Source: CAZWVA01 sp964636885
GTDB lineage: Bacteria > Desulfobacterota_D > UBA1144 > Nemesobacterales > CSP1-2
Direction: 5' to 3'
Assembly (NCBI GenBank): GCA_964636885.1
Contig: CAZWVA010000053.1
Location: forward strand, 1-19,339
Length of the DNA stretch: 19,339 nucleotides
Part shown: positions 7,204-13,704 of the stretch, one piece after another
How the letters are laid out: each line of letters starts with the position of its first letter
Numbering within the stretch: the stretch's first letter is position 1
Notes under the pieces: generated by a model
What the model was told of the DNA's origin: nothing
The model's input: the letters and a program-made list of their open reading frames with translations, nothing else
Databases searched by the model: none
Position numbers and translations under genes: made by a program

Positions 7204-7622
7204 TTAGGACTGATAACCGCGTAACGCTAGGGCCACCACAACGAGACCCCACAAGAGCAGAATGACCCCGAGTGAAGTACTGAACCTCCTCCCCTAGGGC
7301 ATGTTCTTCTCAATCGCCATAACTGTTCCAAGGGCAAACATCCATCCTATGTTCCCCGGACCAATCACAAACATGAGAACCATCAAGGACCAGCAGCAAC
7401 CTATACAGAATACCCGTGGTGCACCCCCAGCCTGAAGGCCTGTGCACATTCGTTGCTTCCTTGCCAGTGCTCGGTTATGAAGCTTAAAGGAGAGCGGCAC
7501 TTATCGAGGCAGTAGTACTTAAGAGGGGTGAACTGATAGAGCACGGCCCGTAAGATTGGCACCATACCGTTTATAGTACCCTTATCGATATGCCACGAAT
7601 TTACCGAGTCGCAGCTCCCGCT
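7204..7622 (-). pseudogene. DUF2182 membrane protein pseudogene, frameshift plus in-frame stop
   Basis: Read on the minus strand from 7622, the frame gives VLYQFTPLKYYCLDKCRSPL, then ECAQAFRLGVHHG, the conserved part of DUF2182 (predicted metal-binding integral membrane protein). It hits TAG at 7403–7401. The match continues in another frame from about 7413: VFCIGCCWSLMVLMFVIGP, then ALGTVMAIEKNMP. One missing base in the GGG at 7415–7413 would join the two. The second frame then meets TAG at 7296–7294, where the family usually has a codon inside an EK..P.G segment. Past it the same frame goes on as GRRFSTSLGVILLLWGLVVV, a fitting last membrane helix, to TAA at 7206–7204. The N-terminal half of the family (more membrane helices) is missing above 7622, where TAA closes the frame. 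Three lesions make it a pseudogene. Confidence 0.85.
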
Positions 7623-7725
7623 TTATGATATAATCGTTCTATTCAGTAAACCAAAAGCCGTGTTTATAGCTTAAGACAGCCTGTGTTGTTGTAAGGAATC
7701 TCTACCCAACTTATAGAAAGGCGAT
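7623..7725. other. Gap without a recognisable gene
   Basis: These 103 bp between the DUF2182 pseudogene and the DUF1059 stop hold no open frame and no convincing remnant of the missing DUF2182 N-terminus. The sequence is AT-rich, with scattered TATA-like words, and may contain the end of the osmC–DUF1059 transcript. I see no clear hairpin with a T tail. Confidence 0.5.
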
Positions 7726-7908
7726 TCACTCGTCTTCAAGCATGTCTCTTATCTGTTCTCTGAGTTCGGGGGTATCCTTATGACCGTGTACGGTCACCGC
7801 ATGGTGCACGGCAAGGGGCAGTACCTCTTCTTCCTTGCCGCTGATAGCGACCGTGCAGTTCATGTCGCTTGGGAATTTCCTGCAATCTATGATTCTTCTC
7901 CTTTCCAT
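7726..7908 (-). CDS. DUF1059 family small protein
   Basis: A 60-aa protein that matches DUF1059 over its whole length: IIDCRKFPSDMNCTVAISG with Cys9 and Cys18, then VHHAVTVHGHKDTPELREQI. The function is unknown. The two cysteines and the clustered histidines could bind a metal or respond to redox state, which is inference. The start is set by AAGGAGGTG a few bases upstream, a near-perfect ribosome binding site. It follows the OsmC gene by 56 bp on the same strand and probably shares its promoter at 8552–8581, which would fit a stress-linked role. Confidence 0.88.
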   Translation of the reverse strand: MERRRIIDCRKFPSDMNCTVAISGKEEEVLPLAVHHAVTVHGHKDTPELREQIRDMLEDE

Positions 7909-7964
7909 GGTATTTCACCTCCTTGCTATTAATAGATTTGTTTACATCTTGCCTTCTTTTTTTA

Positions 7965-8465
7965 TCAACTTTTGATCTGGAAGTTCGTAACTATAGACAT
8001 AGATTTTATAATGCCTAGATAAATAGGGCACCGCTTCTGATAGAGTTCAAATAGTTGCTTGATCTTATCTTCACTATCCTTAGAATGTATGGTTATAGAC
8101 AATGATATGTTCTGATAATCTGGTTGAACATCTCCTATGCCTAAGAGGCCTCGCAAGTCGGCTTGACACCCAACCTCAACCTCTACATCATCAATGGAGA
8201 CTCCGCCTAGAGGGGCCAAAGTATCTTTTATGAATGCTGCTGCACAACCCGCAAGAGCTCCAAGAAATAATTGGGTTGGATTTACGGCTTTATTCCCTCC
8301 TCCTAGGGGTTCAGGCTCATCTACTAAAAACGCAAACTTTCCAGATTCGAGAATAGCAAAATTATCTTTTGTAGTTGCTTTAACTATAGATGTGACTTTA
8401 GCTGTTTCAGGCTGTTCTTTAAATTGCTGTATATATTTCTCTAGAAGCTCTCTTTGTTGATTCAT
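7965..8465 (-). CDS. OsmC family protein
   Basis: OsmC/Ohr proteins are cytoplasmic, thiol-dependent peroxide-reducing enzymes or relatives. This 166-aa member carries both family cysteines: one in GALAGCAAAF (around residue 94) and one in QKRCPIYLGI (around residue 146). NPTQLFLGALAGC is the usual central helix. It belongs to the wider OsmC/YhfA-like group rather than clearly to Ohr, because the N-terminus lacks the Ohr pattern. The start is supported by AGAGGTGA upstream. Codon use is more AT-rich than in neighbours (AAA, ATT, TTA, GAT dominate), which hints at acquisition or at a different expression class. It leads the DUF1059 gene. Confidence 0.92.
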   Translation of the reverse strand: MNQQRELLEKYIQQFKEQPETAKVTSIVKATTKDNFAILESGKFAFLVDEPEPLGGGNKAVNPTQLFLGALAGCAAAFIKDTLAPLGGVSIDDVEVEVGCQADLRGLLGIGDVQPDYQNISLSITIHSKDSEDKIKQLFELYQKRCPIYLGIIKSMSIVTNFQIKS

Positions 8466-8513
8466 TCCCGGTCACCTCTTTTTTTTCTTAGAATAAAATT
8501 CATCTCGTTTTAT

Positions 8514-8531
8514 TTATAAGCCCTTTTCCAT
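8514..8531 (-). other. Five-codon mini-ORF in the osmC leader
   Basis: In the leader between promoter and osmC, GGAAGGAGGAAT is followed directly by ATG and a five-codon frame (MEKGL, then TAA at 8516–8514). The ribosome binding site is stronger than that of osmC itself. It may be a leader peptide or chance. Confidence 0.3.
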
Positions 8532-8551
8532 ATTCCTCCTTCCTTATCTGG

Positions 8552-8581
8552 ATTATCTCACGAAGCATGACCCATAGTCAA
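8552..8581 (-). promoter_or_regulatory. Sigma-70-type promoter for osmC–DUF1059
   Basis: On the minus strand TTGACT (complement of 8576–8581; five of six bases of the −35 consensus) and GATAAT (complement of 8552–8557; five of six of the −10) stand 18 bp apart. The start of transcription would be near 8545, leaving a leader of about 80 bases before the osmC ATG. Confidence 0.6.
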
Positions 8582-8716
8582 GGGGATTTTTTCTCTTTTG
8601 CTATTTATTATTAAATGGAATAGTTTTGCGCTCATTTTAAGTTCTGGAGCCTGTCCTTTAGCCACTTCTCATTCCGCCTTTTACCTCATCCCTGACCTCG
8701 TTCTTTCCTATCGGCT

Positions 8717-9152
8717 TTGTGTAGAGATCCATGCGGGGCCCATCCAATTCCAACCAGTCTTCCGGCCTCTTCGAGCCCGGAGGAGAGGGCTTTGGCCTTC
8801 TTGGGCAGGTATGGAAGGGCGTTTGGTATTGTCGATACCTCTCAGGTTCAAATAACACGGGTTCAGGTTAACGATGAGGTGGGCATGGATCATGTTCGCC
8901 TCCAGCAGACCCATAACGGTATCCCTGTGACGGCGGGGGAATTAACCATCCACCTGCGTGGAGGAGACGTGGTTTCCGTTCTTGCAAAGATCCTACCGTA
9001 ACGGTGGGCCTCATATTAACGGTGATACCGCCATGGCATGTGAGACGGTAACCAATGTGCCTTAGGACGGAAATCGGTTAAAAAAGGATGTTGAGCAAGG
9101 TGTGATTATTTGGGCGAACGCGAGGTTCACCCCTACGTTTCATCGGGTTTAA
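8717..9152 (+). pseudogene. Thermolysin-type (M4) peptidase propeptide remnant
   Basis: The frame 8717–9001 encodes PEERALAFLGRYGRAFGIVD and then DHVRLQQTHNGIPVTAGELT followed by HLRGGDVVSV. This is the FTP propeptide motif that precedes M4 (thermolysin) and M36 peptidase domains. It is cut at both ends. It begins with a TTG just after a stop, with no signal peptide or ribosome binding site, and ends at TAA after ILP, where the propeptide should run on. A second frame (codons from 8991) reads on as NGGPHINGDTAMA to TAG at 9063–9065 and then to TAA at 9150. That may be the shifted continuation, but the similarity is weak. No HExxH catalytic motif is present anywhere near. Intact proteases of this family are secreted; this piece is non-functional. 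Confidence 0.7.
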
Positions 9153-10199
9153 CTAAGGTGTGAGGACGACCTTTATCGCGTTTCCCTCCTTACTGTCCAT
9201 AAGGTGGTATCCCTTTGGGGTGTCGGAAAGGGGAAGGTCGTGTGTGATTACAGCTGTTGGGTCAATCTTTCCATGTTCCACAAGTGGAAGGAGCCTTAAA
9301 ATATAGTTCTTTGCAGGGCAGACTCCCCCTCTAAGCGTCAGGTCCTTTAGATAAAAGTCGAGCATAGGGATTGGAACCGGCTCGATAAAGAGCCCCGCAA
9401 AGGATATAGTCCCACCCGGCCTTACTATCCTAAATGCATCAAGAAGGGCCTCGTTTGAGCCTATACACTCTAAAACCGCATCTACTCCCCTTCCCTGTGT
9501 TATCTCCATTATTTTCTCGATTGGGTTTTCTTTACGCGAGTTGATTCCTATATCGGAGCCCATCCTCTTTGCCACTTCCAGCCTGAAATCGTGGCGTCCT
9601 ACGGTTATTATGAGTGAGGGACCAAAGAGCCTAGCTGAAGCCGTGGCAAAGAGCCCAATCGGGCCGTCACCAAATACTGCAACCGTGTATCCGGGCCTTA
9701 TGTTCGCCCATTCGGCAGAAAAGTAACCGGTCGAGAATACGTCTCCAAGGAAGAGGATCTTATCATCTGGAATGCTATCCGGGACCTTCTCAAGCGTGCC
9801 ATCGGCAAGAGGGACCCTCACGTATTCGGCCTGGCCACCCGGAAAGTCTCCAAATGCCTTACCGAAACCGAAGCATCCCCCACCTCCAGTGCACGATGTT
9901 GGAACGTTGTTTCGGCAATTTACACAGGTTCCACAGCTTACCCAGAATGGAGCTACCACCTTGTCTCCTTTCTTAAAGTGCTTAACCCCTTTTCCAACCT
10001 CCTCTATCACACCCATAAACTCGTGTCCCACTATAAACCCCTCGTCCATTGGGACGCGACCGCGGTAGAAGTGTAGATCGGATCCGCATATAGCGCTTTT
10101 TGTGACTCTGATTATTACGTCATTTGGGTCCTGAATCTTCGGGTCTGGAACCGTTTCAACCCTTATATCCCTTACGCCGTGGTAAGTCGCCGCCTTCAT
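9153..10199 (-). CDS. Zinc-dependent alcohol dehydrogenase (medium-chain dehydrogenase family)
   Basis: A 348-aa cytoplasmic oxidoreductase of the zinc-containing medium-chain family, acting on an alcohol or polyol with NAD(P). The catalytic zinc site is visible as Cys38 in SAICGSDLH and GHE at 58–60. The structural zinc loop has four cysteines at 89, 92, 95 and 103 (CGTCVNCRNNVPTSC). The dinucleotide fold follows near residue 200 with VAVFGDGPIGLFATASA. The glycine-rich CTGGGGCFGFGKAFGDFPGG (103–122) and LGDVFSTGY resemble the formaldehyde-dehydrogenase/threonine-dehydrogenase-like branch, but the substrate is not predictable. It starts after AAAGGAGG with a nine-base spacer. It has its own promoter and is 75 bp below the alpha/beta hydrolase gene. 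Confidence 0.92.
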   Translation of the reverse strand: MKAATYHGVRDIRVETVPDPKIQDPNDVIIRVTKSAICGSDLHFYRGRVPMDEGFIVGHEFMGVIEEVGKGVKHFKKGDKVVAPFWVSCGTCVNCRNNVPTSCTGGGGCFGFGKAFGDFPGGQAEYVRVPLADGTLEKVPDSIPDDKILFLGDVFSTGYFSAEWANIRPGYTVAVFGDGPIGLFATASARLFGPSLIITVGRHDFRLEVAKRMGSDIGINSRKENPIEKIMEITQGRGVDAVLECIGSNEALLDAFRIVRPGGTISFAGLFIEPVPIPMLDFYLKDLTLRGGVCPAKNYILRLLPLVEHGKIDPTAVITHDLPLSDTPKGYHLMDSKEGNAIKVVLTP

Positions 10200-10201
10200 T
10201 T

Positions 10202-10258
10202 GGAGGAACCTCCTTTACGTTTTCTTTAGTTTATAACAGATTATGGAGTCTATTTCTA
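10202..10258 (-). promoter_or_regulatory. Promoter and hairpin-prone ribosome binding site for the dehydrogenase gene
   Basis: On the minus strand TAGAAA (complement of 10253–10258; four of six) and TATAAA (complement of 10230–10235; five of six) are exactly 17 bp apart, so transcription would start near 10223. The ribosome binding site is part of GGAGGTTCCTCC (complement of 10202–10213), a small inverted repeat that could pair on itself and partly hide the site. Confidence 0.5.
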
Positions 10259-10274
10259 GTGGTCTATGTATCCC

Positions 10275-11081
10275 TCAGTTTTCCAATAACCCATCGTGTT
10301 CTTCTAAAAACCCGATCACTATCCTGTTAAACTCCTCCGGCTTCTCGATCGGCGGGACGTGTCCGCATTCTTTCATAATAACCAGCTTGGATTCCTTGAT
10401 CCCCTCGTGTAGGATCCTCGAATACCTTTGAGGTATGAGTATATCCTCTTCTCCGACTATGATAAGGGTAGGGGCTTTAATCCCTGAGAGGCGGTTGCTT
10501 ATATCGTGTCTCAGGCATGCCTTTGCGAGGTTTATAACCGGTTTTGGTGGATTGTTCCTTATGCTTATCTCCCTTAGGGCCATTATGTTCTCTAGGTTCC
10601 TCTTTATGAAGCCCTCGGAAAAAAGGGCAGGTAGCGCCACGTCATACCTGAGTTCGCTTCCTCCAACCTCTGCTGCCTTTATCCAGGATCTTAGTGTCAG
10701 CTCAAGCAGGGTGTCTATATAGCTACAGGTATCGACTAAAACAAGGGCTCCTACCTTTTCAGGATACTTCACAGCGAAGTGCTGGGCTATCATCCCTCCA
10801 TTTGAAAGCCCTATTATGTGGGCCCTACGAACCTCGATCCTCTCCATTAGCCCCTTTAGATCATCTGCGTGCATCTCCTGAGAGTATTCCATATCGGGTT
10901 TATCCGACTGCCCCTGTCCCCGGCAGTCATACCTTATTACCCTGTACCTCACCGAAAAATCCGGAACCTGAAGGAGCCATCCGTTTACATCCATTGTAAG
11001 CCCGTTTATGAATATAACGGCAGGGCCTTTGCCGTCTACCTCGTAGTTGAGGCTTATGTCTCCTATATTTATCCTCGGCAT
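10275..11081 (-). CDS. Alpha/beta-fold hydrolase
   Basis: A 268-aa alpha/beta hydrolase with a full catalytic triad: nucleophile Ser93 in GLSNGGM, acid Asp213 in VGEEDILIP, and His241 in CGHVPPIEKPEEF. The oxyanion region reads FINGLTMDVNGW (24–35), with Asn in place of the more usual His, and YDCRGQGQSDKP follows at 51–62. The layout matches 3-oxoadipate enol-lactonase/esterase-like members, but such enzymes act on many esters and lactones and no ring-cleavage genes are nearby, so the substrate is open. There is no signal peptide, so it is cytoplasmic. AAGGAGA lies before the ATG. The gene starts 14 bp after the HAD phosphatase stop and is likely in one operon with it. Confidence 0.9.
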   Translation of the reverse strand: MPRINIGDISLNYEVDGKGPAVIFINGLTMDVNGWLLQVPDFSVRYRVIRYDCRGQGQSDKPDMEYSQEMHADDLKGLMERIEVRRAHIIGLSNGGMIAQHFAVKYPEKVGALVLVDTCSYIDTLLELTLRSWIKAAEVGGSELRYDVALPALFSEGFIKRNLENIMALREISIRNNPPKPVINLAKACLRHDISNRLSGIKAPTLIIVGEEDILIPQRYSRILHEGIKESKLVIMKECGHVPPIEKPEEFNRIVIGFLEEHDGLLEN

Positions 11082-11095
11082 TATCGTCTCCTTAT

Positions 11096-11920
11096 CTATA
11101 AGGGTCTATCCTTTAATAGGTCCCTAAGGTCATTAATGACATAATCGGGTTTTATATCGGATTTGGAAAGGTCATCCCGGTTCGTCGACCCGGAGAGGAC
11201 AAGAACCGTGGAGATCCCGGCGCGTTTACCCCCAAGAATGTCCGTGTCCAGCCTGTCTCCTATGATTGCTATCCTCTTGCTTGAGGGGAGGAGTTTCTTT
11301 GCCACTTCGAACATTATGGGCTCCGGTTTTCCAACTACAGTCGCCTTCTTGCCCGAGGCAACCTCGATCGATGCGAGTATCGCACCGGTTGCGGGAACGA
11401 GACCTTCTTGTGTAGGAAAAACGGGGTCTCGATTGGTCGCAAAGAAAAGGGCACCCTTTCTAATAGCGAAAGCGGCGGTTTTCATTTCTTCGTAGTTAAA
11501 ACCCTGGTGTCCGCCGACTATGACAAAGTCGGCCCCCTTTGCCTCCTCCCCCTGGGAAAGCCTAAGGCCCGTTGCCTTGATCTCTTCTTTAAGGGTCTTG
11601 CTTCCCACGACATATGCCCTCTTTCCATCCAGTTTGTAGTGTTCCTTAATGTACTCGGCTACGGCCATCGATGATGTGATTACCTCTTTGGGACTTGCCG
11701 GAATACCCATGCCCTTTAGCCTCTTGGAGTATTCACGGGAAGACCCTCTGGGGTCATTGGTGAGGAAGATAACGCCTTTCCCAAGCCTTCTTATGGCTTC
11801 TATCGCCTCCTTGGCGCCTTTTACGGCCTTATCCCCGACATAGACCACACCATCCAGATCTATGAGGAAATGGTCGAAGAGATCGACAAGCCTTTTTGGG
11901 GATTCTATTCTGGGCTCCAT
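11096..11920 (-). CDS. HAD-superfamily phosphatase, NagD/PGP type (subclass IIA)
   Basis: A 274-aa cytoplasmic phosphatase. Motif I is DLDGVVYVGD (21–30) with nucleophile Asp21 and general acid Asp23. Motif II is FLTND (52–56), the conserved lysine lies in VVGKPEP (195–201, Lys198), and motif III is IGDRLDTDILGG (220–231). The cap sits between motifs II and III, as in subclass IIA (NagD, p-nitrophenyl phosphatase, phosphoglycolate phosphatase-like). The natural substrate, a small phosphate ester or nucleotide, cannot be told. The start lacks an evident ribosome binding site but begins close to motif I, as in relatives. It lies upstream of the alpha/beta hydrolase by 14 bp. Confidence 0.93.
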   Translation of the reverse strand: MEPRIESPKRLVDLFDHFLIDLDGVVYVGDKAVKGAKEAIEAIRRLGKGVIFLTNDPRGSSREYSKRLKGMGIPASPKEVITSSMAVAEYIKEHYKLDGKRAYVVGSKTLKEEIKATGLRLSQGEEAKGADFVIVGGHQGFNYEEMKTAAFAIRKGALFFATNRDPVFPTQEGLVPATGAILASIEVASGKKATVVGKPEPIMFEVAKKLLPSSKRIAIIGDRLDTDILGGKRAGISTVLVLSGSTNRDDLSKSDIKPDYVINDLRDLLKDRPL

Positions 11921-11993
11921 CTATTACTGGGTACTTGCCTATCGGTGGATTCGTACAGGTGCGTGTATACACGTGGTCCCGGTTTTCGGAGGG

Positions 11994-12317
11994 CTATCCC
12001 CAGATGTACTTCTTTAGGGTTTCCTGTTTGTCTTCCTGGATTGCCTTCCGTTTTATCTGGATCATCCTCATTTCATCGTCTTGTACCATCTCGACCCCTA
12101 TCAGGTTTAAAATATCCGATGCGGCCTGCCTGTAGCCGTTGTAGTACTCTAGAACCTCGCCTGCGGCTCTAACAGTTGCGGAATCGAGATAAAGGGCTAT
12201 TGCAGCGAATTCTCTCGGAACATCTTCATCGATCTCTAATCTGTAACCGTGGAGGGCGTCTACCAGTATGTGATTGCTCCACATCTCTACTATCTTTTCG
12301 AACTCTTCCACTCTCAT
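11994..12317 (-). CDS. Unrecognised small soluble protein
   Basis: I do not recognise this 107-aa protein. It has no signal peptide or membrane segment. It appears mainly helical: EEFEKIVEMWSNHILVDAL at the start, a middle part with AAIALYLDSATVRAAGEVLE, and a charged C-terminal helix (MRMIQIKRKAIQEDKQETLK). The start follows AAGGGG. It lies 108 bp below the regulatory PTS operon and 73 bp above the HAD phosphatase, all on the same strand. TATAAT (complement of 12370–12375) and a 16-bp palindrome lie upstream, so it may have its own regulated promoter. Confidence 0.75.
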   Translation of the reverse strand: MRVEEFEKIVEMWSNHILVDALHGYRLEIDEDVPREFAAIALYLDSATVRAAGEVLEYYNGYRQAASDILNLIGVEMVQDDEMRMIQIKRKAIQEDKQETLKKYIWG

Positions 12318-12369
12318 TGTGCTTTCCCCTTGATTGGATTTCTTTAAGGCTTTTTAAATGGTTTTAGAT

Positions 12370-12402
12370 ATTATAACGTATGGGCTTGGATTTTAAAATC
12401 CA
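12370..12402 (-). promoter_or_regulatory. Palindromic operator-like site and −10 box upstream of the 107-aa gene
   Basis: Bases 12387–12402 read TGGATTTTAAAATCCA, a perfect 16-bp palindrome. A minus-strand TATAAT is at 12370–12375. At 17-bp spacing the −35 position (12393–12398) falls inside the palindrome, where a bound dimeric protein would block transcription. Read as RNA the palindrome has no T tail, so it is a poor terminator for the PTS operon. Its role as an operator is inference. Confidence 0.4.
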
Positions 12403-12425
12403 CGGCCTCTGTTTATCCGAGAAGG

Positions 12426-12839
12426 CTATTGGCTTCTTTTCTGGAGGAGCTTGCTGGCTACTATTATATTATCCCTTCCCGCGGATTCGGCTATCTTCAC
12501 CGCCTCCTCCAGGGTTACATTAGGCGGGAGGGTTGCCAGCTTGAGGAGCATCGGGAGATTCACCCCCGATATAACCTCCACGTTTTTCGCCTCTAAAAAG
12601 GTAAGACTCACGTTAGAGGGAGTGCCACCAAACATATCCGTTACGAGAAGAACACCGTCCCCCTCATCCACCTTCTTTATAGAGTTTTTTATCTCCTGCT
12701 TGAATGTTTCAAATTCCCTGCTCGGATCAAGACACACCGCTTCCATTTTAACGAGGGGCTTTACCGAGAGCACAAACTGCACAGCCGAAATCAGCTCTTC
12801 CGCTAGTCTTCCATGGGTCACCACAACGACTCCTATCAT
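12426..12839 (-). CDS. PTS EIIA component, mannose family
   Basis: A 137-aa mannose-type EIIA domain. His9 in VVVVTHGRLAEELI is the phosphorylation site, and DMFGGTPSNVS is the second family motif, followed by ISGVNLPMLLKL. I use the ATG at 12839, preceded by GAGGTG, because an upstream ATG at 12920 would add 27 residues unlike the family and overlap rapZ. In lineages without mannose permease genes such stand-alone EIIA proteins pass phosphate within a regulatory PTS. No EIIB, EIIC or EIID genes follow here, which fits that. It is the last gene of the rpoN operon, 13 bp after rapZ. Confidence 0.93.
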   Translation of the reverse strand: MIGVVVVTHGRLAEELISAVQFVLSVKPLVKMEAVCLDPSREFETFKQEIKNSIKKVDEGDGVLLVTDMFGGTPSNVSLTFLEAKNVEVISGVNLPMLLKLATLPPNVTLEEAVKIAESAGRDNIIVASKLLQKRSQ

Positions 12840-12852
12840 TGTTTTTTTCACC

Positions 12853-13704
12853 TCAACTCTTCGAGACGTCTCTATGCCATATGTTGGGGGAAAGGTCTTT
12901 GAATCTTTCCGCAATCTCATTCGATATTACCACGGATCTATGCTTCCCGCCTGTGCATCCTATGGCAATGGTGAGATAAGACTTTCCTTCCTTCTCGTAT
13001 CTAGGTATTAGAAACTCCAAGAGATCCACGAGCTTTTCGATAAACTCCCTCGTATCATCGTTTTCTAGAACGAACTCCCTTACCCTTTTGTCGAGTCCCG
13101 TTAGGTCCTTTAGGCCTTCGATGAAGTGCGGGCTTGGCAGGAATCTGACATCGAGCACTAGATCGGCATCGTAGGGAAATCCGTACTTATATCCGAATGA
13201 AAGGAAGTTTAGAGAGATCTTGCGGGAGGCCGTTTTCCCAAACGTGTCCTGGATTATCTCTCTTAGCTGATGGACGTTAAAGGACGAGGTGTCTATCACG
13301 TAGTCGGCGAGGTTCTTGATTACGGATAATCTCTTTCTCTCCTGTGAGATTCCTTCGAGTATATTTCCATCTTGAGAGAGAGGGTGTTTTCTTCGTGTCT
13401 CCTTATAGCGTTTTATAAGGACTTCGTCGGATGACTCGAGAAAGAGGAGCTCAACCGAATGCCCTTTTCTCCTCACCTCTTTTATCACATCCGGGATCCC
13501 TTCGAAAAAGACCCCCTCCCTAATGTCTATCACTATTCCTACCTTGGTGATGTGTTCTGCGGAGTTCTGGGCAAGTTCTATGAATGTGGGGATTAAGGTC
13601 GGAGGAAGGTTATCTACACAAAAGTACCCGATGTCTTCAAGCGCTTTTACCGCTGTGCTTTTACCGGAGCCTGAGACGCCGCTTAAAATCACGATGCTTA
13701 TCAT
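12853..13704 (-). CDS. rapZ: RapZ family nucleotide-binding protein (RNase adapter)
   Basis: A 283-aa RapZ/YvcJ protein. In Escherichia coli RapZ delivers the small RNA GlmZ to RNase E and so controls glucosamine-6-phosphate synthesis; in other phyla its role is less clear. The P-loop GVSGSGKS is at 9–16, followed by CVDNLPPTLIP, and the conserved C-terminal region contains IGCTGGKHRSVVISNEIAERF-like sequence (CTGGKHRS). The ATG at 13704 is chosen because it overlaps the hprK stop as ATGA and has GGGAGAGG upstream. A start at 13929 would add 75 residues read antiphase through hprK. Confidence 0.95.
   Translation of the reverse strand: MISIVILSGVSGSGKSTAVKALEDIGYFCVDNLPPTLIPTFIELAQNSAEHITKVGIVIDIREGVFFEGIPDVIKEVRRKGHSVELLFLESSDEVLIKRYKETRRKHPLSQDGNILEGISQERKRLSVIKNLADYVIDTSSFNVHQLREIIQDTFGKTASRKISLNFLSFGYKYGFPYDADLVLDVRFLPSPHFIEGLKDLTGLDKRVREFVLENDDTREFIEKLVDLLEFLIPRYEKEGKSYLTIAIGCTGGKHRSVVISNEIAERFKDLSPNIWHRDVSKS

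Noticed and set aside
7294..7296. TAG as a recoded (pyrrolysine or readthrough) codon in DUF2182
   Set aside because: The same gene has a frameshift and lacks its 5' half, so decay is the simpler explanation.
7294..7500. A genuine 68-aa membrane protein
   Set aside because: Its first 30 residues are a frameshifted reading of DUF2182 sequence, and its stop is an internal nonsense codon, so it is part of the pseudogene.
8765..8780. TTCGAGCCC resembling a tRNA T-loop
   Set aside because: No acceptor stem, D-arm or anticodon arm can be placed around it, and the stretch encodes part of the propeptide remnant.
8598..8855. 85-codon plus-strand open frame
   Set aside because: Its second half overlaps the M4 propeptide remnant in another frame, and it has no ribosome binding site or recognisable family.
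12451..13011. 186-codon open frame on the plus strand
   Set aside because: It lies antisense to the EIIA-Man and rapZ genes, whose proteins carry clear family motifs. The plus-strand translation is serine/threonine-rich, as expected from antisense reading, and matches nothing.
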